Assembly: GCA_021205715.1 (NCBI GenBank)
Contig: JAJPXA010000211.1
Location: 1 to 24,664 of the forward strand
DNA length: 24,664 bases
Origin: Bacillota bacterium
Lineage (GTDB): Bacteria; Bacillota; Clostridia; UBA1381
Direction of reading: 5' to 3'
Both the position numbers and the translations under genes were made by a program. Position 1 is the stretch's first letter; the number at the start of each line of letters is the position of its first letter. The notes under the pieces were generated by a model. The model searched no databases, was not told the origin of the DNA, and saw nothing but the letters and a program-made list of their open reading frames with translations. Below are positions 7,767-16,100 of the stretch, in pieces.

Positions 7767-7871
7767 TTAAGAGAATATGCCGAACAACGACAAAATAGAC
7801 GATCCGACAGTAAAAATCATACCCGCGGCGATAACTATACATATAATTCTCATAGCCTTTTTACTGAACAT
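7767..7871 (-). CDS. 34-residue single-pass membrane peptide, unknown function
   Basis: Below usual gene-calling length, but well supported. The product begins MFSKKAMRIICIVIAAGM and ends LFGIFS: a short basic N-terminus and one hydrophobic helix of about 20 residues. It has ATG at 7871, an AGGGGTG-type ribosome binding site 6-7 nt upstream (around 7878-7884), and starts 12 nt after the stop of the SLH protein gene on the same strand. The layout (KK..R then one helix) is like the tiny Firmicutes membrane peptides such as Prli42, the stressosome anchor of Listeria, or DUF4044 peptides. I cannot show homology without a search; the similarity is one of shape only. Confidence 0.6.
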   Translation of the reverse strand: MFSKKAMRIICIVIAAGMIFTVGSSILSLFGIFS

Positions 7872-7883
7872 AATTGTCACCCC

Positions 7884-8573
7884 TTACTTTGCCATAAGAC
7901 GGCTTATTATAATCGCCGCCTGCGCGCGTGTCGCGGTAGCTGTCGGCGAAAATGTGCCGTCGTCCATTCCGTCGATAAATCCCTGCGCGTACGCGAGCTT
8001 GACGGTTTCATACGCCCATCCGCTTATGTCGCCGACATCGGTAAAGGGCATTTCCGAGGCGCCTTCCATATCCTTCATCGTGTTCGCGTTTCTGGTGTAC
8101 TGATACATATATTGCGTCATAACCGCCATTTCCTCGCGCGTTATCGGCAGTATGCCGTTAAACGCGCCGCCGTATACCGCGCGTGTCGAGCCGTCCTCGT
8201 CGGTTACCACCTCGACGGTGTAGCCGGTTATCATATTCGACGGCATAATTCCCTTATCAAGCGCGCTTTGCACATACGGCGCGAACCAATCGTCCGATTT
8301 CACCTCAAGACATTCGCCGTATCTGTACTCGACCGTTTCAATACCCACAGCGTTCATTACCATTTTTAAAAATTCCGCGCGAGTAACCTTTTCATCAGGC
8401 TGAAATTCGGTTTCCGTAACGCCGTTTACCACGCCGCCGTCGGCGAGAGCGATTATGGTATCCTCCGCCCAATGACCGGAAATATCCGTAAAACTTGCCG
8501 CGAGCGCGTTTGCCGATACGGCAAACGTCAAAGCGCAGCTCAAAAGCGTTGCCGCTGTTTTTTTAAATCTCAT
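7884..8573 (-). CDS. Secreted SLH-domain protein (three SLH repeats, no other domain)
   Basis: This 229-residue exported protein has a Sec signal peptide (about 1-25: RFKK, hydrophobic core, AxA before SFTDISGHW). It then holds three S-layer homology repeats: FTDISGHWAED...TRAEFLKM (about 27-80); a divergent middle repeat with ITREEMAVM; and FTDVGDISGWAYETVKLAYAQGFIDGMDDGTFSP...TRAQAAIIISRL at the end. SLH repeats bind secondary cell-wall polymers and fix proteins to the envelope. There is no catalytic domain, so it is an anchor module alone. It closely resembles the SLH tail of the esterase encoded 22 nt upstream, including the insertion after the middle DKxI motif, which suggests tandem duplication. 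Start: GAGG at 8581-8584, 7 nt before ATG. Confidence 0.9.
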   Translation of the reverse strand: MRFKKTAATLLSCALTFAVSANALAASFTDISGHWAEDTIIALADGGVVNGVTETEFQPDEKVTRAEFLKMVMNAVGIETVEYRYGECLEVKSDDWFAPYVQSALDKGIMPSNMITGYTVEVVTDEDGSTRAVYGGAFNGILPITREEMAVMTQYMYQYTRNANTMKDMEGASEMPFTDVGDISGWAYETVKLAYAQGFIDGMDDGTFSPTATATRAQAAIIISRLMAK

Positions 8574-8595
8574 TTTCCTACCTCATTTATGTAAT

Positions 8596-10350
8596 TTATT
8601 TTAACAAATCCGCCAGACGGCTTATTATCGCCGCCGCCTGTGCGCGTGTAAGACTGTCCTTGGGACTGAATGTTCCGTCGCCCATTCCGTTCACCAAGCC
8701 GTATGAATACGCTGTGTCGACCGCGTTAATATACTCCTCGTATATGTCGCTGTCGGAAAACGCGTAATCCGCGTCCGCCGCAACCTCTGTCGGAGAATCC
8801 GCGTTTTTGAGCGCGTAAGAGAAGCAGTTCATAACAATTGCCGCGGTTTCCTCGCGCGTGATTGCGGTATCGCCGTCGAAATCACCCGTATAAACGGTCA
8901 CGTCCGCGGTAACCGCCTCGGCGGTTTCGGTTGCCTCCGAAAGCACTTTCGTAACCGACTCGCTTTCGCAGTCAGCTATCATAGCCTGCGGTATTATATC
9001 CTTATCGAGCGCGCCCTGCAAATAATAGCAGTACCAATCATCGTTCGATGCGTCAAGGCACTCGTCCTCGCGGTACGCGTGAGATGCGATGCCCGCCGCG
9101 TCCATAGCCATTTTCAAAAGCTCCGCTCTTGTAACCGTGCCGTCGGGATTGAATTTGCCGTTTTCGTCGCCGTCGATTAAATCCGCCTCAGCAAGCGCGG
9201 TTATATACTCCTCGCCCCAGTGACCGGAAATATCCGAAAACACTGTTTCATCATCCGCAAGATACTCCGCAAGCTCCGGAACACATTCGGGAATCGCGTC
9301 TGCGATAAGACCCGCGACGCGTCTTGCACCCAACGCCTTTAAATGCGTGTGGTCGTCCGTGCCGGTCGGATATGCCTTGCTTTCAAGCGGCTCGCATATG
9401 AAATATCCCGCGAGTACGTCATCCTTGTCCATAGAATTCCACTCGTCGGTCATAATTCTGTTAATGTCTATAAAATTAACTCCAAGCTCCTCCGCAAGCT
9501 CGCGCGTCGGGTCGGCATAGTCGGCTCTCGATTCGCTGAAGCACTCGTTTTCCTCGTCCCACCACGATGCCGCCGTTGCCGTCATAAGCACGGGTATTCC
9601 GCCGCGCTTTACGGTTTCGCCGATGTATTTATCGGTTATAAGCGTTTTGTAGTCCTCAACGCTGATATAGCGCTCCGGCTTTTCAACCGCGCCGTCGTTT
9701 ATGCCGAATTGGATAAACACATAATCGCCCGGCTTTAATTCGGTTAAAATTTTATCAAGTCTGCCGTCGTTGTTATAGCTTTTCGAGCTGCGTCCGCCCA
9801 TCGAGCGGTTCTCGACAATGACATCATCCGTGAAGCATTCGGCAAATACCTGTCCCCAACCGGTTTGCGGGTATACGCTTGTATAATTATAAGTCTGCGC
9901 GGTCGAATCACCCGCGATATATATCGTCAGCTTTTCGCCCGGCTCGGTTCTGTTTTCGAGCTGTTCTATCTCAATCGCCGTAACCATAGGATTCTCACCC
10001 AAAATTTGAACTGTAATCATACCGTCAAGCGGCACAACCGCCTGCTCGTTTTCCTGCGTTTCACCCGCCGCGAGCGTATACGCTCTTACGCGCTCGCCGC
10101 CGTTTATGTAAATATTCGCGTCGCTCTCGGCGTCGCCGCCCGTCGTCACGGTAACGGTGTAATCGCCATCGGGTACCTCGACCTCCAAAACAACGCCGTT
10201 TTCGCCGTCAGGCTCAACCTCCGTCATATCGTAGGTTTCATAAAACAGCTCGCTCTCGTCCTCCGCAAACGAGGAAACGCCGAATGCCGCGCCCGCCGTC
10301 ATAATAACCGACGCGCTTAAAAGCGCTGAAAGTATTTTCTTTAAAATCAC
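8596..10350 (-). CDS. SLH-anchored SGNH esterase, rhamnogalacturonan acetylesterase-like (CE12 type)
   Basis: A 584-residue secreted enzyme. Signal peptide about 1-29; beta-sandwich, carbohydrate-binding-like domain about 35-130; SGNH hydrolase about 140-355; three SLH repeats about 370-584. Catalytic blocks are visible: GDSTAQ (Ser149), MGGRSS (184-189, oxyanion Gly), FGINDG (Asn218) and DDHTH (Asp333/His336). The order and the KPGDYVFIQFGINDG string match rhamnogalacturonan acetylesterases, which remove acetyl groups from pectin; exact substrate is inferred. The SLH tail should hold it on the cell wall. Start is GTG 10350 with only a weak GGGGAT ribosome site. The gene sits 70 nt after the coiled-coil gene; the AT-rich gap has -10-like TATA sequences but no good -35 box, so read-through from the amylase promoter is likely. 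Confidence 0.88.
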   Translation of the reverse strand: MILKKILSALLSASVIMTAGAAFGVSSFAEDESELFYETYDMTEVEPDGENGVVLEVEVPDGDYTVTVTTGGDAESDANIYINGGERVRAYTLAAGETQENEQAVVPLDGMITVQILGENPMVTAIEIEQLENRTEPGEKLTIYIAGDSTAQTYNYTSVYPQTGWGQVFAECFTDDVIVENRSMGGRSSKSYNNDGRLDKILTELKPGDYVFIQFGINDGAVEKPERYISVEDYKTLITDKYIGETVKRGGIPVLMTATAASWWDEENECFSESRADYADPTRELAEELGVNFIDINRIMTDEWNSMDKDDVLAGYFICEPLESKAYPTGTDDHTHLKALGARRVAGLIADAIPECVPELAEYLADDETVFSDISGHWGEEYITALAEADLIDGDENGKFNPDGTVTRAELLKMAMDAAGIASHAYREDECLDASNDDWYCYYLQGALDKDIIPQAMIADCESESVTKVLSEATETAEAVTADVTVYTGDFDGDTAITREETAAIVMNCFSYALKNADSPTEVAADADYAFSDSDIYEEYINAVDTAYSYGLVNGMGDGTFSPKDSLTRAQAAAIISRLADLLK

Positions 10351-10420
10351 AATATCATCCCCATATTTATTTTATATAATATAATTCTATCAGATGTCCC
10401 CGCCGATGCCAATAAATAAT

Positions 10421-10774
10421 TTATCCCCTCGGGGTTCCGCCGCTTGTCGGCGTAGGCTGTGGCGACGCGCTGGTTTCCGGCTCATCCGTCGGCTCAATCG
10501 TCGGCTCCGGCGTCGGAAGCGCCTCAATCTGCGTGTTAAGCTCCGCGTTTTCCGCCTGCAAGCTCTCAACCTGCTCTTCAAGCTCCGCTATTTGCTGTTT
10601 CAGCTCCGTGTTTTCCTCGACCGCCGCGACTATGCTTTCCCTGTCGGCGTTCGTAATATTTAATATTATCCCCAAAACGAACACCGCAAGCAGCAGCGCC
10701 GCTATGATACACACGGGTATAAGCCAAAGCTTTCTTTTTTTCTTTTTGTTATTGCCAAGTCCGTATAATTCCAT
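10421..10774 (-). CDS. Single-pass membrane protein with coiled coil and Pro/Thr-rich tail, unknown function
   Basis: This 117-residue protein has four visible parts. The cytoplasmic end is basic (KKKKRK, 10-15). One transmembrane helix follows (about 17-40, LWLIPVCIIAALLLAVFVLG). Then comes a heptad coiled coil (about 47-85, ELKQQIAELEEQVESLQAE). The tail is rich in Pro, Thr, Glu and Ser (86-117). The positive-inside rule puts the coiled coil and tail outside. The plan recalls FtsB/FtsL-like division proteins, but the P/T-rich tail is more like a wall-spanning stalk; I recognise no family. It lies 24 nt after the amylase gene and ahead of the SLH genes. RBS: AGAGG about 8 nt before ATG 10774. 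Confidence 0.75.
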   Translation of the reverse strand: MELYGLGNNKKKKRKLWLIPVCIIAALLLAVFVLGIILNITNADRESIVAAVEENTELKQQIAELEEQVESLQAENAELNTQIEALPTPEPTIEPTDEPETSASPQPTPTSGGTPRG

Positions 10775-10798
10775 AATACAACCTCTTAAAAATTTCGC

Positions 10799-12109
10799 TT
10801 ATCTCTCTGTTTTCCAATACTGCGCCGAGTACGGCGGCAATATCGAGCCGCCGCCGAAATCGTGCGTCTTGCCGCTGATTAAATCGACCGCCATACCGCA
10901 GCCCGCGTCAAAATGGCACTCCGTGCTTTCGCCGCCGGCGTTTATCGCGACAAGCACCCGTTCACTGTCGGTTTTTCGCTCAAAAATGCAGTGCGTGTTT
11001 TGCAAAACCACGCTTCTGAAGCTGCCGTTACACAGCGCGTCGCTGTTTTTATGCGCCTCGGCAAGCTTTGAGATATACTCGCAAAGCTCCGTTTCCTTGG
11101 GTTTATCTATCGCCGGACGCAGCGCGGGGTCGCCCTGGCTTTTCTCCGCCTTCTCTCCCCACTCGCTGCCGTAATACACGCACGGGATTCCGGGCATTGC
11201 GAAAATCAGCGCGTATACGAGCGGAAGATGGTGCGGCTCGTTTAAAATGCTCGCTATTCTTGTCACATCGTGATTATCGGCAAAATTCAGCAAATGCTTT
11301 CCCTTGAGCGTTGTCCACTGCTCCGGTCCGAAGAAACGTAAAAGCGAGTGGATAATCTCAAAAAGATTCATCGAGTTAAAGCTCGAATATATGCCCTTGT
11401 AGCATTGATAATTTGTGCAGCTGTGCAGCTCGCTGTCGTTTACGTACTGCGAGTAATCGCCGTGCAGAAGCTCGCCGACAAGGAAAAAGTCGCTTTTAAG
11501 CGTGTCGGTGTACGCGCGCAGACGCTTTAAAAACTCGTGACTCAAGCAGTATGCCACGTCAAGCCGCAGACCGTCTATGTCAAACTCGTCAATCCAGTAT
11601 TTTACGGCATCCAATATATGACACACAGCCTCCTCGCAGCCGAGGTTCAGCTTGACAAGGTCGTAATTGCCTTCCCAGCCCTCATACCATAGTCCGTCAT
11701 TGTAGTTTGAGTTTGAGTTGAAATCAATATAAAACCAATTTTTATACGCCGAATTTTCGCGGTTTTTCAAAACATCCCGAAATGCCCAAAATCCGCGTCC
11801 GACGTGATTAAACACTCCGTCCAAAACAACGCGTATGCCCTTTTCGTGCAAATCCTTAACAACTGTTTTAAAATCGTCGTTCGTTCCAAGACGGCAGTCG
11901 ATTTTTTTATAATCGCGCGTGTTGTAGCCGTGAGTGTCGGACTCGAACACGGGCGAAAAATAAACCGCGTCCGCGCCCAGATCGCGTATATGCTCCGACC
12001 AATCCAAAACCTTTAATATACGATGCTCGCATACTCCGTCGTTCTCAAATGGCGCGCCGCAAAGTCCAAGCGGGTAAATTTGATAAAATACACTGTTATA
12101 TGCCCACAT
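10799..12109 (-). CDS. Intracellular GH13 family alpha-amylase-type glycosidase
   Basis: A 436-residue (beta/alpha)8 glycosidase. The four GH13 regions are clear: DGVFNH (97-102), GLRLDVAY (180-187, nucleophile Asp184), VGELLHG (211-217, acid/base Glu213) and FADNHD (276-281, transition-state Asp281). A short beta domain ends the protein. There is no signal peptide and no N-terminal extra domain, so it acts in the cytoplasm, probably on imported maltodextrins. The start MWAYNSVFYQIYPLGLCGAP is common in a compact clostridial GH13 group, but the subfamily and product (amylase, neopullulanase or glucosidase) cannot be fixed by eye. GGAGA (12116-12120) lies 6 nt before ATG. It has a consensus promoter and leads the gene run toward the SLH genes. 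Confidence 0.9.
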   Translation of the reverse strand: MWAYNSVFYQIYPLGLCGAPFENDGVCEHRILKVLDWSEHIRDLGADAVYFSPVFESDTHGYNTRDYKKIDCRLGTNDDFKTVVKDLHEKGIRVVLDGVFNHVGRGFWAFRDVLKNRENSAYKNWFYIDFNSNSNYNDGLWYEGWEGNYDLVKLNLGCEEAVCHILDAVKYWIDEFDIDGLRLDVAYCLSHEFLKRLRAYTDTLKSDFFLVGELLHGDYSQYVNDSELHSCTNYQCYKGIYSSFNSMNLFEIIHSLLRFFGPEQWTTLKGKHLLNFADNHDVTRIASILNEPHHLPLVYALIFAMPGIPCVYYGSEWGEKAEKSQGDPALRPAIDKPKETELCEYISKLAEAHKNSDALCNGSFRSVVLQNTHCIFERKTDSERVLVAINAGGESTECHFDAGCGMAVDLISGKTHDFGGGSILPPYSAQYWKTER

Positions 12110-12140
12110 ATCAGTTCTCCATTCTGTGTTAGTTATGTTA

Positions 12141-12169
12141 ATTATAGCATTTTATATTGAGTTAGTCAA
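12141..12169 (-). promoter_or_regulatory. SigA-type promoter of the GH13 gene run
   Basis: On the minus strand, TTGACT (12164-12169) and TATAAT (12141-12146) are 17 nt apart. The promoter is in the 79-nt gap after the AraC gene, so the amylase run has expression independent of the regulator gene. Confidence 0.82.
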
Positions 12170-12188
12170 ACATAAATTGCCCCAAACG

Positions 12189-13016
12189 TCATATAAAATC
12201 ACGTCTGTACTGCGACGGTGTTTGACCAACGTATTTTTTAAAGCGGTATATATAATTGCTGTCGTCGAGAAAGCCGCATTTTTCGGCAATTTCGGAAACG
12301 CTTCGGTCTGTCTGCCTGAGCATCGCCTTTGAAATATTGACGCGGCAGTTTATCAGATAGCGGTAAGGGGTAACTCCCGCGTATTTTTTGAACCGCCGTA
12401 TAAAATGATATTTTGACATATGCGCGGCTTCCGCCATATCGTCGACCGTTATTTGCGCGGCGCAGTTTTCCTCTATAAACTTAACTGCGGCATTCATTTT
12501 TTCAGCTGCGTCGGACTCCGTTTCCGCGCCGTTATGCGCGTTCAGGCGGCATAATATCGTGTGTATCGCAAGACCCGTTTCGTATTGGCGCTTTATGTCC
12601 GCGCCGATATTTAAGATTTTTTCAAGAAGATTTTGAAATTCCTCATCATCGTAAGGCGCAATTTCGCGGTTTAATACCGAGCCCGCCATAGCTTTTACAC
12701 CGCCGCCCTTTATATGCGCCCAATAAAAATCCCAAGAGCCGTTTGACGAATACTCGTGATATTCGGAGCAGTCGATTATCACCGCGTGAGCCTTTTTCAG
12801 GGCAAACTGCCTGTCCCTTGTTTTCACCGTGCCCTCGCCGCTTTGGGTGTAAAGCAAGAGGAAATCATCGCGTCCGTCACGGCGCGCGTAGTAATTTTCG
12901 TCCGCGAAAAACTCGCCCGCCTCGGTAAAATAAAATCCGCTCCTTACCGCGTTATCCGACAGTGCGGCGCTTATCCACCGCGATTTTTTTTGTATATCAA
13001 GCTCGCTTTCGTTCAT
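12189..13016 (-). CDS. AraC-family transcriptional regulator
   Basis: This 275-residue regulator has an N-terminal cupin-like sensing domain (about 20-150, with LLLYTQSGEGTVKTRDRQFALKK and DCSEYHEY). Its C-terminal AraC DNA-binding domain (about 175-272) has two helix-turn-helix units, ITVDDMAEAAHMSKYHFIRRFKKYAGVTPYRYL and SVSEIAEKCGFLDDSNYIYRFKK. Such proteins usually activate carbohydrate genes when the sugar ligand is bound. It is divergent from the DUF5107-like/GH2 pair, the probable target. Start: ATG 13016 with GGGAGG at 13023-13028; an in-frame start 21 codons further upstream would bury this site and lies in the promoter, so it was rejected. The ligand is unknown. Confidence 0.9.
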   Translation of the reverse strand: MNESELDIQKKSRWISAALSDNAVRSGFYFTEAGEFFADENYYARRDGRDDFLLLYTQSGEGTVKTRDRQFALKKAHAVIIDCSEYHEYSSNGSWDFYWAHIKGGGVKAMAGSVLNREIAPYDDEEFQNLLEKILNIGADIKRQYETGLAIHTILCRLNAHNGAETESDAAEKMNAAVKFIEENCAAQITVDDMAEAAHMSKYHFIRRFKKYAGVTPYRYLINCRVNISKAMLRQTDRSVSEIAEKCGFLDDSNYIYRFKKYVGQTPSQYRRDFI

Positions 13017-13050
13017 AATCCGCCTCCCGTTTTTTCGTAATACCGAAATT

Positions 13051-13079
13051 ATTTTACCACAGCTGTCCCTGACAATCAA
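13051..13079 (-). promoter_or_regulatory. Probable promoter of the AraC-type regulator gene
   Basis: On the minus strand, TTGATT (13074-13079) and TAAAAT (13051-13056) are 17 nt apart. An overlapping alternative (TTGTCA with AATAAT, 16 nt) exists. Moderate match. Confidence 0.45.
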
Positions 13080-13087
13080 GCAAAAAG

Positions 13088-13151
13088 AGCAATAATTTTG
13101 TATTTTTAAGCAATTTTAACTAATGCATAATTGCGCGTTTGGTTATATACT
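13088..13151 (+). promoter_or_regulatory. Probable AraC-type activator sites and promoter of the DUF5107-like/GH2 pair
   Basis: Two direct copies of AGCAAT with T-rich tails start at 13088 and 13109, a 21-nt step (two helical turns), as AraC-family half sites often do; an inverted AATTGC follows at 13129. A -10-like TATACT is at 13146-13151, while the -35 position (about 13123-13128) reads ATGCAT, a poor match. A weak -35 with direct repeats just upstream is the usual layout of an activator-dependent promoter. Binding is inferred. Confidence 0.4.
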
Positions 13152-13185
13152 GTATTTAACAAAATTTTCGGAAAGGATTTTCACT

Positions 13186-16100
13186 ATGAGCAAGGTTATT
13201 GTACGCGAAGAAATTGTAAACATTCCCACTTATGAGGCGGGAGAACCGTCGCCCATACCTATGTTTCTCGATAAGCGGGTGTATCAGGGAAGCTCGGGAC
13301 GGGTGTATCCGCATCCGGTGACGGACAAAATATCCGACGAGAAAACGGACAAGGACTATCAAGCAATTTTTCTTGAAAATGAATATTTGTCGGTTATGAT
13401 TTTGCCGGAGATAGGCGGAAAAATTCACCGCATATACGACAAGACAAACGGTTATGACGCGGTGTATCATAACGAGGTCATAAAGCCTGCCCTTGTGGGA
13501 CTCGCGGGCCCGTGGGTTTCGGGCGGAATAGAGTTTAACTGGCCGCAGCATCACCGCCCGTCGACATTTGACCCGGTGGAAAGCGCCATCGAGGAAAACG
13601 ATGACGGCTCCGTAACGGTTTGGTGCGGAGAAATCGAGAATATGTACCACACCAAGGGTATGACGGGCTTTACTCTGCGCCCGGGATGCGCGTATCTTGA
13701 GATAAAGGGGCAGATATACAACCCGACCGACCGTCCGCAGACGTTTTTGTGGTGGGCAAATCCGGCTGTCGCGGTAAACGAGAATACACAGTCAATTTTC
13801 CCGCCCGACGTTCACGCGGTAATGGATCACGGCAAGCGCGACGTTTCAAAATTCCCTATCGCCACCGGCACATATTACAAGGTCGACTACGGCGAGGGCG
13901 TGGATATTTCGCGCTATAAAAATATCCCCGTTCCGACATCGTATATGGCGTATCACAGCGATTACGATTTTGTCGGAAACTACGACTACGGCAAAAACGC
14001 AGGCATTCTGCACGTCGCCGACCACCGTATATCCCCCGGCAAAAAACAATGGACGTGGGGCTGCGGCGATTTCGGCAAGGCGTGGGACAGGAATTTAACG
14101 GACGAAAACGGGCCGTATATAGAGCTTATGACCGGAGTATTCACCGATAATCAGCCCGATTTCACGTTTATCGCGCCGTATGAGGAGAAAACCTTCACGC
14201 AGTATTTTATTCCGTATAAGGATGTCGGCGCGGTAAAGAACGCGACCCGCGATGTTATTATAAACCTTGAAACCGACGGCGATACCGCCGAAGCGTCGGT
14301 ATACGCCTCGCGCTTTATGGACGTTACAATAACGCTTTGCGGCGAGATAGAGGAATACATAAGTGAAAGCGTAACTCTTTCGCCGACGAACCCGTTCAAA
14401 AAAAGTGTGAAATTTACGGACGACAACGAGGGATTTCTGACCCTGTCCGTAAAGGACGAGGACGGCAATGTAATTGTCGAATACACGCCCGACGTGAGTG
14501 ATGAGATAATCGAAACCCCCGCGCCGGCGGAAGCAGCGGAAGCGCCGGAGGATATAGCGTCGCTTGAGGAGCTGTTTTTAACGGCAACACATCTCGAGCA
14601 ATACCGCCACGCGACCTACTCTCCCGAGGACTATTACCGCGAGGGACTTCGCCGCGATCCGACCGATATACGGCTTAACAACGGGTACGGCAAATATTTG
14701 TACAAAAACGCGCGGTTTGAGGCGGCAAAAGTGTGCTTTGAGGCGGCGATAAAAAAATCGACTTGGAAAAACCCGAATCCGTATGACACCGAGCCTTATT
14801 ACAATCTCGGTCTTGTCCTTAAAATTCTCGGCGATACCGATAAGGCTTACGACGCGTTTTACAAATCCGTATGGTCGTCTGCAATGCAGGACAAGGGATA
14901 TTATCAACTCGCCTGCATTTGCGCGTCGAAAAAGCAGTACGATAAGGCGCTTGATTTCGTGAGCCGCTCGCTATTAAAGGGCGCGCACAATATAAAGGCG
15001 CTGAATTTAAAAACATCACTTCTGCGCATTACCGGAAAACACGGCGAGGCGAAGGATTTGGCATATAAAACCGTGCTTATCGACCCGCTCGATTTCGGCG
15101 CGAGATACGAGCTTTACAGACTTACCGATGATTTTAAGGTTTTAAACGAGCTTACAACTTTAATGCGAAACGATGTTCAAAACTATATCGAGCTGTCTTT
15201 GAATTATAAAAACTTCGGCTTGTATGATGAGGCGGCAAAGGTGCTGGCGCTTATTTCCGAGCTTCCGAACCCTATGCTTCACTACTACATCGCCTATTAT
15301 TCAAACAGCGAAACGAATCTTGAAATAGCGGCGAACGGTGACGCGAGCTTGTGTTTCCCAAACAGGCTTGCCGAAATCGAGATTTTAGGCTATGCCATAG
15401 AGAAAAACCCGAGTGATTTCACCGCGCCCTATCTTTTGGGCAACCTCTATTACGACAAAGGCTGTGCTGAGCAGGCTGTTAAATATTGGGAAATGTCGCT
15501 TGCCATCGGCGAGGGCGGCATAAGCGCGTACTGTCACAGAAATCTCGCCGTTGCCTATTACAACAAGCTCTCCGACAAAGACAGGGCAAAAGCCGAAATG
15601 GAAAAGGCGTTTCGGCTCGCGCCCGACAACGCGCGGATTTTTTACGAGCTTGATATGCTTTACAAAAAGCTCAATGTAAGCGTTAAAAAGCGGCTTCGCG
15701 ATATGGCTGATAATTTTGAGCTTGTCGACCGGCGCGATGATATGTATGTCGAGTTTATGACCCTTTTAAATGACGAGCGCTATTTCGAGCGCGCGTACAA
15801 GGGAATGGAAATTCGCAAATTCCACCCGTGGGAAGGCGGCGAGGGCAAAATAACGCGCCAGTACAAACGCGCGAATATCGGTCTTGCGCTCGAACAACTT
15901 GAGAAAAACGATTACGAGGACGCGGCGAAATATCTTACAAACGCTCTCTCCTACCCCGAAAATCTCGGCGAGGGCAAGCTGATTACCGAAAACGACAACG
16001 ACGTGTATTTCTACCTCGGCGAGGTGTACAAAAACATCGACCTTATAAAGGCTAACGAATATTTTAAAAAGGCGGCGCGCGGCTCGGAGGACTTGTCGGA

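Noticed and set aside
7683..8369. Open frame of 228 codons on the plus strand over the flavodoxin 5' end and the SLH gene
   Set aside because: It runs antisense across two well-supported genes and the small peptide gene, with an Arg/His/Tyr-rich product and no family motif.
10351..10420. Separate promoter for the SLH esterase gene
   Set aside because: TATA-rich sequence offers -10-like boxes but no acceptable -35 at the right distance, so it is not listed as a promoter.
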